Shown: one piece after another, positions 8,887-18,200 of the stretch
Layout: each line of letters opens with the position of its first letter
How positions within the stretch are numbered: the stretch's first letter is position 1
Made by a program: the position numbers and the translations under genes
The notes under the pieces: model-generated
The model's input: the letters and a program-made list of their open reading frames with translations, nothing else
What the model was told of the DNA's origin: nothing
The model's database searches: none
Assembly (NCBI RefSeq): GCF_025821665.1
Contig: NZ_JACKSJ010000098.1
Span: 24,223 to 88,222, forward strand
Length of the DNA: 64,000 nt
From: [Mycobacterium] manitobense
GTDB taxonomy: Bacteria; Actinomycetota; Actinomycetes; Mycobacteriales; Mycobacteriaceae
Direction of reading: 5' to 3'

Positions 8887-10323
8887 GTGCGTCATTCTTT
8901 TACAGAGTGGTACGAGCCGGATGATGCCGACTTGAGGGTGGTGCTCCGGACCGGAACTATCGCCCTTGATACCAATATTTTACTCGACCTATACCGCATT
9001 GGCTCAGATCAGCGGGAGCAGATCCTCGACCTGTTTGCACGAGAAGAAGTGCGGTCCCGCATTTGGATACCATACTATGTAGGCTTAGAGTTCCAGCGTC
9101 GGCGATTGGATGTAGCGCGACAGCACAAGTCGCAATATCGAAAAGTGCGAGACGATGTTGAAGCTTTACGCAAGTCGTTGAACGCTTCCCTCGAGGGAAT
9201 TCGAGATAAAGAGGTCCGTAGTGCTCTCGCTACGGTCGTCGACTCCCGCCTCGGCGCCGCCACCGATAGCATCTTGTTAGAGCTGGGCAACCTCGAGCAC
9301 TTACACGTCATAGATTACGAAGACATCAGAAGCCAGGATCCGATACGGGTCCGACTCGATAGAATACTCAATAATCCAGCACAGATCGGACCAAGACCTT
9401 CCGATGAAGTTATCGCTGCCCGTAAAGACGACGCGCTACAAAGATATGAGGCCCAGATTCCACCTGGCTATCTCGATATCAAGAAAAACGACAACGTGGA
9501 GGGCGACGCACTGATTTGGTTTGAAATACTAGATCATGCTGCGTCTACTGACCGACCCGTGATCTTTGTAACATCGGACGTCAAAGAAGACTGGTACCGG
9601 CGGGAGGCTGGAGAAACTATTGGCCCCAGACCGGAGCTGCGTGTCGAGTTCGCGAGTCGTTCAATTCGGAGGTATCATCAGGTCAATCTCGGCAGCTTCT
9701 TGAGGCATGCAAACGCACATTTAAATGCACGTGTTACTCCGACGACACTTGATAGCGTCGATGCACTCGATGACGCACGGAACCGTGACAAAGCCGAGCT
9801 TCGTGAAAAGCGACGGCTCAAACGGTTCTTCTCGTCCGAGAACGCGCGCGCAATGTCACGGGCGCTAAGTTTCTTTGACCCTAACTCATCGCAGTATCGG
9901 GATCTTATCCAAGGCCTCGAATCGTCGCATGGAGAGGGGGTCCCCGATCCGGCGGTCGTTAGGCGTGCTTTGGCGGCCGTTGACCATGTCGCACTCGAAC
10001 TGGGCCGCAAACACGTCGAGGGTAGTAGTGGCAGGGGCGAGCTGAACGACGAGATGCGGTCGAGTTGGTTATCTAGACAAGACGCCACCGACGGTGAATC
10101 TGTGGATGCAAAGCGTTTAAGGCAGTTCGAGTTCGCACGCGAGTTGCTGGGGCAGACCGTTGAGGTAGTCACGCGAAGCGGGCGGGTGGTGGGGGAGGTG
10201 GAGCGAATCAGCGAAGGCGGACACAGCGGGCCGGTGAAAGTAACGTTGGTTACGAAGGACGGATCGACGCTAAGCGTGCCGCTGCAGAGGCTGGTCCGCT
10301 TGGTTAACGATCGTGACGAATGA
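8887..10323 (+). CDS. PIN_8-type nuclease-fold protein, 478 aa
   Basis: GTG 8887 is chosen because GGGGGA lies 7 nt upstream and the conserved N-terminus (MRHSFTEWYEP) starts there; a TTG at 8821 would add 22 residues. Residues 25-37 (IALDTNILLDLYR) hold the first PIN acidic residue, Asp28, and Glu68 lies in VGLEFQRRR. Later acids occur in EGDALIWFEIL and FVTSDVKEDWY, completing the metal-binding set of a PIN ribonuclease fold of the larger PIN_8 type. The region after about residue 290 is charged, and the last 60 residues (QTVEVVTRSGRVVGEVERI) look like a small beta-barrel. PIN_8 proteins are common in defence islands. The DNA is lower in GC than the flanks. It lies 339 bp upstream of the methyltransferase on the same strand. 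Confidence 0.75.
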   Translation: MRHSFTEWYEPDDADLRVVLRTGTIALDTNILLDLYRIGSDQREQILDLFAREEVRSRIWIPYYVGLEFQRRRLDVARQHKSQYRKVRDDVEALRKSLNASLEGIRDKEVRSALATVVDSRLGAATDSILLELGNLEHLHVIDYEDIRSQDPIRVRLDRILNNPAQIGPRPSDEVIAARKDDALQRYEAQIPPGYLDIKKNDNVEGDALIWFEILDHAASTDRPVIFVTSDVKEDWYRREAGETIGPRPELRVEFASRSIRRYHQVNLGSFLRHANAHLNARVTPTTLDSVDALDDARNRDKAELREKRRLKRFFSSENARAMSRALSFFDPNSSQYRDLIQGLESSHGEGVPDPAVVRRALAAVDHVALELGRKHVEGSSGRGELNDEMRSSWLSRQDATDGESVDAKRLRQFEFARELLGQTVEVVTRSGRVVGEVERISEGGHSGPVKVTLVTKDGSTLSVPLQRLVRLVNDRDE

Positions 10324-10662
10324 CATCGTCCAAGTCGAGGACCGTCGCGTCCCGTCCGAGGCTGTCGCCCTCCTAGTCGAACGTTTTCAAGCTTCACCAC
10401 GGCAGTGTTCTCTCGCATCTGGTCAGCCTGCCGACACAGGTGTCTAGCCGGTGACCCGCTGCCTGGCGCACCGGCGGGCTTGTTCAACAAACGAACAATC
10501 CGCCCTGCAGAACGACCGAGCGGCGTGCCGAATGGCTGATCTGTCGGCCGGTGTCGATACCGTGATCCACATGCCGACGATGTGTCTCAACGCTGGGCCA
10601 GATTTCTTCTGCGCGCCGGCTAGCCGCACTGGAATTGATGTCCGTAGGGAGGAATCGCTCTG
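10324..10662. other. Intergenic region between PIN gene and methyltransferase operon
   Basis: 339 bp without a convincing gene; a short open frame on the plus strand (10451-10663) has no recognisable features. The stretch probably carries the promoter of the methyltransferase operon. A good Shine-Dalgarno, GGGAGGA, lies about 10 nt before the ATG at 10663. No controller-protein gene or obvious long inverted repeat was seen. Confidence 0.5.
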
Positions 10663-11826
10663 ATGGCGCCAACGCCGAAGCGCTACGCCGCAGTGTCCCT
10701 GTTCTCAGGCTGTGGTGGCATGGACTTGGGCGCGGAGCTATCCGACCGGGTAAAGGTGGTGTGGGCTATCGATCAAGATCGCTGGGCGGTAGAGACCTAC
10801 AAGCGGAATCTCGGGCGTCACATCGTCGAGGGAGACGTAACCAAGACTCCTGTCCCTAACGTGCCCTGTGATATTTTGCTGGCCGGCCCGCCATGCCAGG
10901 ACTACTCGACCCTGTGGAATCACGACGGCTTGATCACCGCTCGGGGTAACTTGTTTCGCGAAGTAGCGCGTTTTCTTGACCATCTCCGGCCTGCGGCTTT
11001 CATTCTCGAAAACGTACCGGGTCTTTTATCGGCGAACCGTGGCGCTGCCTGGACTTTGGTGCGGCACGCGCTCAAGTCACCAAGCAGCTTCTCCGGTCGC
11101 GGTGCGGGAAAAAAGTCTGTGGCCGGCGTCCATTACGACATAAGTGCACAGTTAATCGACATGGCAGATCTAGGCATTGCGCAGCATCGCGAGCGACTCA
11201 TCGTGATCGGTGTGCGACGAGATCTCGGCATACGGCCTCCGGTCGTGCCGACGCCGTTCGCGGGCGCGCCACTCACAGTCCGCGACGTGCTCGACAAGAA
11301 TCCTCTACCGACCGGGGCGCCCAATCACGAGCTGGGACAGGACTCGTCAGATGTGATCGAACGACTAAAGCTCATTCCGCCGGGTGGCAATTTCGAAGCG
11401 GTGCCCGCGGGGCACCGATTGGCTGTCAAGGGACTTATCAGCCACGTGTACCGGCGACTCGACCCCGATAAGCCTTCCTACACCATTATCGCTGGCGGAG
11501 GGGGAGGAACGCACGGCTACCACCATGTCGAGCCGCGACGGCTCTCAAATCGCGAGAAGGCGCGACTGCAGGGGTTCCCCGACGATTTCATCTTCCACTA
11601 CGGCACGGGCCCGCGAGACGACCGGTCGGCATATCCACGTGTTCGCCGACAGATCGGCAACGCTGTACCGCCACCAGCTGCGCACCTCATCGCGAGTGAG
11701 GTTGCTAACGCACTGCTAGCTGCGGGCGTGCGCCCGCGAACTGGGGGGGAACTTTCTGCCGCGAGACGCGGTGGTCCCTCTCTGGCCAGTGTCAGCCAAT
11801 CGAAGCAGGAAGCGGTGAACTCATGA
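10663..11826 (+). CDS. DNA (cytosine-5-)-methyltransferase
   Basis: 387 residues with the ordered motifs of a C5-cytosine methyltransferase. Motif I is LFSGCGGMDLG (residues 13-23, AdoMet binding). Motif IV is AGPPCQDYS with the catalytic Cys78. Motif VI is LENVPG (Glu116-Asn-Val), motif VIII is QHRERL (174-179), motif IX is around LSNREKARLQGFP, and motif X is QIGNAVPPP. The target-recognition region is fairly short, between motifs VIII and IX. It transfers a methyl group from AdoMet to C5 of cytosine in a specific site. Its stop overlaps the next start by 4 nt (ATGA), so it is translationally coupled to the AAA ATPase. It probably marks self DNA for the system encoded downstream. Confidence 0.95.
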   Translation: MAPTPKRYAAVSLFSGCGGMDLGAELSDRVKVVWAIDQDRWAVETYKRNLGRHIVEGDVTKTPVPNVPCDILLAGPPCQDYSTLWNHDGLITARGNLFREVARFLDHLRPAAFILENVPGLLSANRGAAWTLVRHALKSPSSFSGRGAGKKSVAGVHYDISAQLIDMADLGIAQHRERLIVIGVRRDLGIRPPVVPTPFAGAPLTVRDVLDKNPLPTGAPNHELGQDSSDVIERLKLIPPGGNFEAVPAGHRLAVKGLISHVYRRLDPDKPSYTIIAGGGGGTHGYHHVEPRRLSNREKARLQGFPDDFIFHYGTGPRDDRSAYPRVRRQIGNAVPPPAAHLIASEVANALLAAGVRPRTGGELSAARRGGPSLASVSQSKQEAVNS

Positions 11827-13691
11827 CTGAAAGTCCGCAAGCTGATTTGGTAGTAGGCCCGCCGGCGGTGTCAGCTCTTCGTTCCTTGTCTGTTTTCAGC
11901 GCTGAGCAGGCCGGCGCTTACAGGGAACACTTCGCCGAGTTCGGTGCAGCTTTGGGGCCTGACGTGGACACCAAATTGAGTCGTTTCGTGCGAGAGTGGG
12001 CGACATCCGGTGAGTTTGGTTCGGTTGTCCTGACAGGAAACGCGGGGACTGGCAAAACCGCTGTTGCGGAGGCGTACTGTCGGGCCGCCGGGGGGAGTCT
12101 CCCGAGAAACGACGCGCTACTCGAAATTACGTCTAATCGGTGGGTGATTAAGGACCTTTCGGGACTACCTGACGCGGCAACCCGTGCTGTGGCGCTTGGC
12201 CAGGCGTTGGATGCAAGGCGCCAAACCCTCGTCTGCGCCAACGAGGGGGTTCTTCGCGATGCGCTCGAAGACATTGGCAACATCGAAGCGACAAAGACGC
12301 TCGAAGACGCGCTCAGACAGGGAGCGGCGAGATCAGATGGCCTCACGATAGTCAACGTGAATCGCCAGCGTCCGACCGGCGACTACATATGGCAACAGTT
12401 GCTCGACTATGTCAGTCGCGAAGAGCTTTGGGTCGAGTGCAAAAACTGTGCAGCAGAGGCAAGCTGCCCGATGTACACCAACGCCGAGCATCTCCGTGAC
12501 AACGAAGTGCGTGAACAACTTCGCACGCTGGTGCGACTCGGCAGTGGCGAAGCTGTGCCGACGCTCCGTGAAGTTCTCGCAATTCTGTCGTGGGCAATCG
12601 TGGGTGACCACGCCTGCGAAGAGATTCGGCGGGCAACTCGTGACAGGGGAGCAAGCGCGTTCATCGCAACAGACAGCTATTTCAACAGAGTCCTCGGTGG
12701 CGGATTGCCGGCTGGCGTTGCCGAACGGTCACCTCTCCTAACCGCCATCCGCAGGGCCGGCCTGGGAACCGTTAGTGACCTTGAGGTTGACGGATGGCTG
12801 CGAGATGCGAGTGGCGCCCCTGAGAAGATTCGGCGAATAGCAGGTGATCCCAGCGTGACTCGGCCCGACTTGGTGGCGCCGGGACGCCTGCCGGGACTCG
12901 TCGGTTCTTTATCGCCCCTTGACCGTGTGCGTACCAATCAAGGTGCGATGACCTTCTACGCGCTGGGCGAGATGGTCAGCACCGATGAAGATCCAATACG
13001 AGTGGAAGATGGCCTCCGCGCGCTGGTACTCGGCGACGGCGTCTCAAATGCCCCTGCAGAAACGTTATGGCGACAACGATTATTCTTCGAGGCGTCAGAG
13101 GAACTTGGCGGGCGGGCGTCCGCCACGCGTCGTCTACTCGACTACCGCTACATCGCCGATCTCATTGAATTGGCGCATAAGGCTGCGTCGCTGAACGACA
13201 CCGTGATCGAACTGAAGGAGATCGTGCGAGGACTCAACTTTCTAGTTACAGGTTTCTCGAGTCCAAACGAGGGCCTAATCATTCCTGACCCTGCCTGCCT
13301 ATTCGCCAGAGATCCAGGTTCTTTTAGGCCAGCCCGCCCGTCTCTCGTACATAGCCAAGTGCAGATTGACGGATTGTCTCTGCAGGTGCCAGACCGTGGA
13401 CTTGTGGAGGACCTCGTCGATGTTGACCATATTGAGATTGAGCTAATTGCGCAGAGCGATGAGAACCTGAAGCTACGAATAACACCACGCATGTACGAAG
13501 CGATCCGGGAGGCGGCTGAGTTCCAAGGACCGGTTGGGCAGGGTGTGGCGGAGATGAATGACCTTCGGGGCTTCTACGGAAACTTGGCCGCGAACGTGCC
13601 TTCCGACTCATCACTCAAAGTCGCTGACCCTGACTCTTCGCCGCCTTCGATAGTGACCATTTCCCTCCCCTACTTCGTAGGAGGTCGCTGA
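11823..13691 (+). CDS. DptF-like AAA ATPase
   Basis: 622 residues. Walker A is GNAGTGKT at residues 72-79, after a helical N-terminus. A sensor-like TLVCANEGVL lies near residue 135, and a cysteine cluster CKNC...SCP sits at 206-216, followed by NAEHL and VREQL. This order (P-loop, an N-x-G-type sensor, Cys-x2-Cys-x5-Cys-Pro, then a T.RE.L segment) matches what I know of DptF, the ATPase of the DndFGH phosphorothioate-dependent restriction complex. The C-terminal 250 residues are not recognised. It overlaps the methyltransferase by 4 nt and the next gene by 1 nt. No dndA-E genes are present, so if it is a restriction ATPase it must respond to another mark, most simply the cytosine methylation of its operon partner. 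The homology call is by motif, not by alignment. Confidence 0.6.
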   Translation: MTESPQADLVVGPPAVSALRSLSVFSAEQAGAYREHFAEFGAALGPDVDTKLSRFVREWATSGEFGSVVLTGNAGTGKTAVAEAYCRAAGGSLPRNDALLEITSNRWVIKDLSGLPDAATRAVALGQALDARRQTLVCANEGVLRDALEDIGNIEATKTLEDALRQGAARSDGLTIVNVNRQRPTGDYIWQQLLDYVSREELWVECKNCAAEASCPMYTNAEHLRDNEVREQLRTLVRLGSGEAVPTLREVLAILSWAIVGDHACEEIRRATRDRGASAFIATDSYFNRVLGGGLPAGVAERSPLLTAIRRAGLGTVSDLEVDGWLRDASGAPEKIRRIAGDPSVTRPDLVAPGRLPGLVGSLSPLDRVRTNQGAMTFYALGEMVSTDEDPIRVEDGLRALVLGDGVSNAPAETLWRQRLFFEASEELGGRASATRRLLDYRYIADLIELAHKAASLNDTVIELKEIVRGLNFLVTGFSSPNEGLIIPDPACLFARDPGSFRPARPSLVHSQVQIDGLSLQVPDRGLVEDLVDVDHIEIELIAQSDENLKLRITPRMYEAIREAAEFQGPVGQGVAEMNDLRGFYGNLAANVPSDSSLKVADPDSSPPSIVTISLPYFVGGR

Positions 13692-15250
13692 TGGCCTCGA
13701 ACCGGAAACCCTATCGTTTGAGTCCCGGCGCAATTGCCGAGGAGCTATTCTGCTTGGCTCCCGACCGCGACGAGCGCGCGCCCCAACTGTGTGCGGAGAC
13801 GCTGCTGACACTCGCACAGAATGACTACAGTCAACCGTCCAGCGCAGAAAATCTTCGCACGCCGAAGCGTCAACGATTCGCGCTCCGTAGCCTAGCGCTC
13901 GGCGAGAACTTCCTTGGAGGGCGTCAGAAGGGAAGGGCCGGCGATGACGCCACTACTCCTGAAGAGTACGGCGCGAAATTGGCTCTTGGTTCTCAAGTCC
14001 GCGGATCTGCCAACCTGCAACTCGCGCAGCAGACGCTGCAAGGCCTTATTGACCCCGAGACGCAACGGGGACAAGCCGGTGCGTCCTTATTGAGGCCGTT
14101 TCATGAGTCCCTGTTGTGGTATGACGCGCGGAAGCCAAGTCCCCGTAGTACCGAATACACGGTGCGAAAGGTGTACATGCGTGGCGGGGGAATCACGCTC
14201 GCACGGTTGATCGTCGATCCCCCCGACGAGCGAGATAAGGCTCTGGGGTCGGCAGCAGTAGCAGCTATACGAGATGCTCTCACCGGCGACACTCCGCTCG
14301 CTCAGATCAGCGAGGTTCTAGAGAGCGCTCTGCCGAAGGATGAGCCGTGGAGTACCAGGGTGCTGCCACTCGAGGAAGACGAGGTGATGGCTTGGCGACG
14401 AGGGGAGGACCCTCGGCTTGCAGAACTTGGCAGTCAGCTGTGCCGCCACGTCGAGGGCGTGATGCTGCAGGGTCATGCGAGTGGCCCGGCCCGACTGTGG
14501 CAGCTTCGATGCGTCCTAGCGCTTGACTTCGCCATGCATATCCTTCGCACGGCCTGGAGCACTGTCGGTACGCCAGGACAGGAGAGGTTCCTCCTGCTCA
14601 CCTTCAGCGATATGCCACGGTCCCAGGACCCTGTCAGACAGCGCTCGGAGGAGTCGTACCGTCGTGCTCGCATCCGGCTAAACGAGGCCACTGTTCGCAC
14701 CCTTGCGCGATGCATGCGTCATTTGCGAGAAGTAGAAAACGTGACGGCATTCGCTTCCGAATTTCGGGATCCTACGCTAGCAGACGATAAGGCAACAAGC
14801 GTGAGCAGCCAATTGGCCGCGATTGAAACATCCGCAGGAGACGACGACTACCTGCGACTAGCTCGGCTCGCGGTAGAGACAGCGAACTATAGTCGGAGCT
14901 CGGAGGATGGCTTCCGTGTACTTCTTGAATCAGTCGGAATGTTGGCGGGCACAGGAAGTTACCGCTATCTCACAGCTAGCCCAGACTTGATCGCGGCCAT
15001 GGTGGGGGCGTTGTCAGCCCAAATGCCGATGTCGAGTCGTGAGTTCATTATGGCTGTTCGCAAGGAATGGGGAATCGTGATCAATCAGGAGTCGGCAGCA
15101 GGAACGGCTCTCGCGACTCAGCTTGACGGCGCAGCCCTCGCACAGAACGCGCGTCGCGCCGAGCGCCTAATGAGTGACGCGGGACTAGCACTCGGACTGT
15201 CGGACAGAACGACGATGGTCGGCGAGCGGGCAGTCAGGAGCCGAGTATGA
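13691..15250 (+). CDS. Unrecognised operon protein between DptF-like and DptH-like ATPases
   Basis: 519 residues, soluble, mixed alpha/beta, with no Walker motif, membrane segment or obvious nuclease signature. Notable segments are the charged RTPKRQRFALRSLALGEN near residue 57 and a hydrophobic helical region around 270-310 (RLWQLRCVLALDFAMHILR). Its start ATG overlaps the upstream stop by 1 nt (TGATG), and its own stop overlaps the next start by 4 nt, so it is certainly co-translated with both ATPases. By position it corresponds to DptG in dptFGH operons, but I cannot show sequence similarity. It is likely a structural or adaptor subunit of the same complex. Confidence 0.7.
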   Translation: MASNRKPYRLSPGAIAEELFCLAPDRDERAPQLCAETLLTLAQNDYSQPSSAENLRTPKRQRFALRSLALGENFLGGRQKGRAGDDATTPEEYGAKLALGSQVRGSANLQLAQQTLQGLIDPETQRGQAGASLLRPFHESLLWYDARKPSPRSTEYTVRKVYMRGGGITLARLIVDPPDERDKALGSAAVAAIRDALTGDTPLAQISEVLESALPKDEPWSTRVLPLEEDEVMAWRRGEDPRLAELGSQLCRHVEGVMLQGHASGPARLWQLRCVLALDFAMHILRTAWSTVGTPGQERFLLLTFSDMPRSQDPVRQRSEESYRRARIRLNEATVRTLARCMRHLREVENVTAFASEFRDPTLADDKATSVSSQLAAIETSAGDDDYLRLARLAVETANYSRSSEDGFRVLLESVGMLAGTGSYRYLTASPDLIAAMVGALSAQMPMSSREFIMAVRKEWGIVINQESAAGTALATQLDGAALAQNARRAERLMSDAGLALGLSDRTTMVGERAVRSRV

Positions 15251-18200
15251 GTCGCCGTCTTGGTTCGGCATTGGCGGAATACCTGCGTCGGCATCCTAGC
15301 GTCAGATCGGGCGGGCGGAGTTTCTTCATAATCGAGGGTGTTCCGACCTCTGTTGCGGAGGGTCTCGCTTCGCAGTGGAACGACGAGCTGCCGCAACTGT
15401 CCATCGTTTCTCCGTCTCCCGCCCTCTTTCCCAAGTTCGCGATGCGTGACGTTTCAGGGACCCAGTTACGCAATCAGCGAAACGGCCGTGGAGTGGTTCT
15501 GGTGCTGTGCGACGGGGAGCAAGTTCCAGACCGGCAATCGCTAAACCTATTTGAGTCGGTTTCACCAAGTGTTTTGCTTGAATCCGCCGAGAACATGGGA
15601 ATTTTAAGTCAGCAAGCGCCGGCGGTCGACCTTGACGGCCCGGCCCGAGCTGTACGGGAGGCAATCAACCAGGCAAGCGTCGCGACGCGTCCAAGCGCAG
15701 CATCAGTTGCGGACTACCTCGACCGGGTCGCCACCGGAGATGACCCATTGCATGCGTTGCCCATCCTGGGGGCTTTCATTGACCATGCGGGGCCAGGAGA
15801 ACGTGTTGACTCCGTCCGTATCGCGGACAATCTGGCCCTAGCTGCTCGGCGGACGAGCGACGACTTTCTTCGGCCTTCGGCCTACGCCGACTTGCGAAAG
15901 CGCGCTGAGACTGTTCTTCGGCGCCGCCCTGGCGTAGGCCACGCTGGGGCGCCGGCAGCTGCTGACGAGGTCATGACGCGATTGCAGGGGGGCAGCCCCG
16001 AACTACTCAGGACGCTGCGCTTCGACGAAGCGCGCGAGATAATGGAACAGCGCCCGCAAGATCTGGCCGACATAGTTCGCGAAGAAATCGGACTTTTTCG
16101 AGCAGGACTTCCAGTCGGAAGCCAGGCGGAGGCCCTCCCTTGGCGCACGTATGAGCAGCGTGCTGACGACCTTCGTCGGAGCGCGCAGCGGCGCGTGGCC
16201 GCGAGAGAACTCTGCGAACTGGACGACGCACAACAAAATCGACTTTTCTCCCGGCCGACCCGAACGAAGTTAGAGCGTCTCCTTCGAGATAGATCTGTTA
16301 ACGGTAGCAATCCTTCGTGTCCCGAAGCTGCGATCGTTCAAGCTGCGCAACAGCTCGGTGGACTCGTCGAGCGAGTACAAGTCTTGTCTCCGCCACTGCC
16401 TACTGCCGCGTCCGCGGCAAATAGGACCGGCGCTGGCCGAATAATTACCCTGGCCTGCGCGCGCCTGCGGTTAGGTGCACTTCTGCATGCTTGGAACAGC
16501 ACGGGCGGCGACGTAGATGGGCTACTCCTTAAGGCCGCCGACGATGACGATCTTGGCGACGTTTTGGCCGCCTACGGGGATGCTGGACTGAGTGGCGGAG
16601 CACCGCTGCCTCTGCTCCAACTACGGCTTCACAGTGGCGATGGCAGCACCGTGCAAGTCGACTGGAGACCGGATCTTGACGACGCCGCAATGCTCCGGTC
16701 TGCGATCTTATTTTCCGAAGCACCGGCGTTGACGCTGATCCTTCGGGACGAACCGACTCTTCACGCTTTCTGCGGTCCGGTGAATGCTGTAGCCAAGCCG
16801 GTTCCCGAGCGATTACTCCCACTGGCAAAACGGTTGCAAGCAGTCGCTCGTCGCTCGCTCGACGGGGGGCTCGATCCCAACGAACTGAAGAGGTTCGTCA
16901 CTCACTGGTCTGACACCTGCGCCGCTTTCGAAGCCGACTCCGACCAAACGGACGCTGAGAACCTGGCCCTTTCGGGCGCTGTTCGTGGTGGCGAGAGCGC
17001 CACCGCCCTGACCCCATTCTCGCCTATGAAAGCGGAGTGGCTCGCTCAGTACCTGGAGGCCCTTTGGAAGCTCGTGAGAGGAGCGGAGGAGCCGGGCACC
17101 GTCGCGGAACCAACCGATGCCGTCGCTACCGCTAACGGTATAGCGCGTACAACCGCTGCACATCATCCGGCGCATCTTCGCATCTCGACACAGGATCGCG
17201 CGCTCCTGCCAACAAGCGAAGGACGAATCTGGAGCCTTTTTGGTGGAAGCTCGACACGCGACGAGAGCGGGTTCGCGGGTGATGCGCTCAGCACACTAGT
17301 AATCCAACTGCTCGAGTTGCAGCCAGAAGCTGCAGGGCACTTGCGTTGCTTGGCGTGGGGGCCGGGGGCCGCCGATCTTCTCGTCAGTGAGGCAGTGAAA
17401 CTCATTGGGCGCCGGGCTGGGAACGCGCTGATCAGACGCATCGAGATTTTCTGTGTCGGCACAACAGATGTGGATCGCCCGGACCCCGCCACGCTCGCCG
17501 TCGCTGACGATTCGCTTCGCGATAGTCGAGACGTACTCGAACTGCGATATATCGACGATCTGGACCGAGCTCAGAAGCTCCTGCGGCCCGGCTCGCCAGC
17601 CCCTGCCGTACACCTCGCACTGGTAACCGGGTTAACGGAAGGTGGAAACCGGCTGCAGATCGAGTCCCGCGAAGTCAACGCGCCGGCAGAAGATGCCGAG
17701 GTTCTATTCGCGCCACGAGTGTGGCAGCGCCCGAAGCAGGATCGCCGCACTCTCCTTATGCCCCCGGCAGCGTCCCGTACTGGCCAACTGTGGTTACGAC
17801 TTCAGAATGCGATTGAAGATGCGTGGCCCGAACCTGACCAACCTTTGCAAGTCCCGGAAGTTCGTACTGGCACGCTGGACATCGCAACGAAACTCCAACA
17901 AGTGCATGACCTCGCCCTCTGGGTGGCTACGCTCGATCGTTACGCCACAAGGGACAGCCTCGAACAAGCGCTAGGCCCCGAAGGTGTTGCCATCCTCCAT
18001 CAACAGCGCCGGCTAAGTGGAGATAGTCCCCTCTCCCTCGTCATCAGTCAAAAATCGGGCGGCCCAGCGGATCGCGCGATCGGGCGCAGCCTGCGTGCGG
18101 CTGGAATTATCTCAGAACCTGATGTAGCGCTTTCGATCGGGACGAAGCTGCGGCAAGTGGCGAGCCAGGGCTACGGAATCTTAGCCCTGCAAGCGGCCAC

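Noticed and set aside
10451..10663. Short open frame before the methyltransferase
   Set aside because: No recognisable start signal or family; ends exactly in the ribosome-binding region of the real gene.
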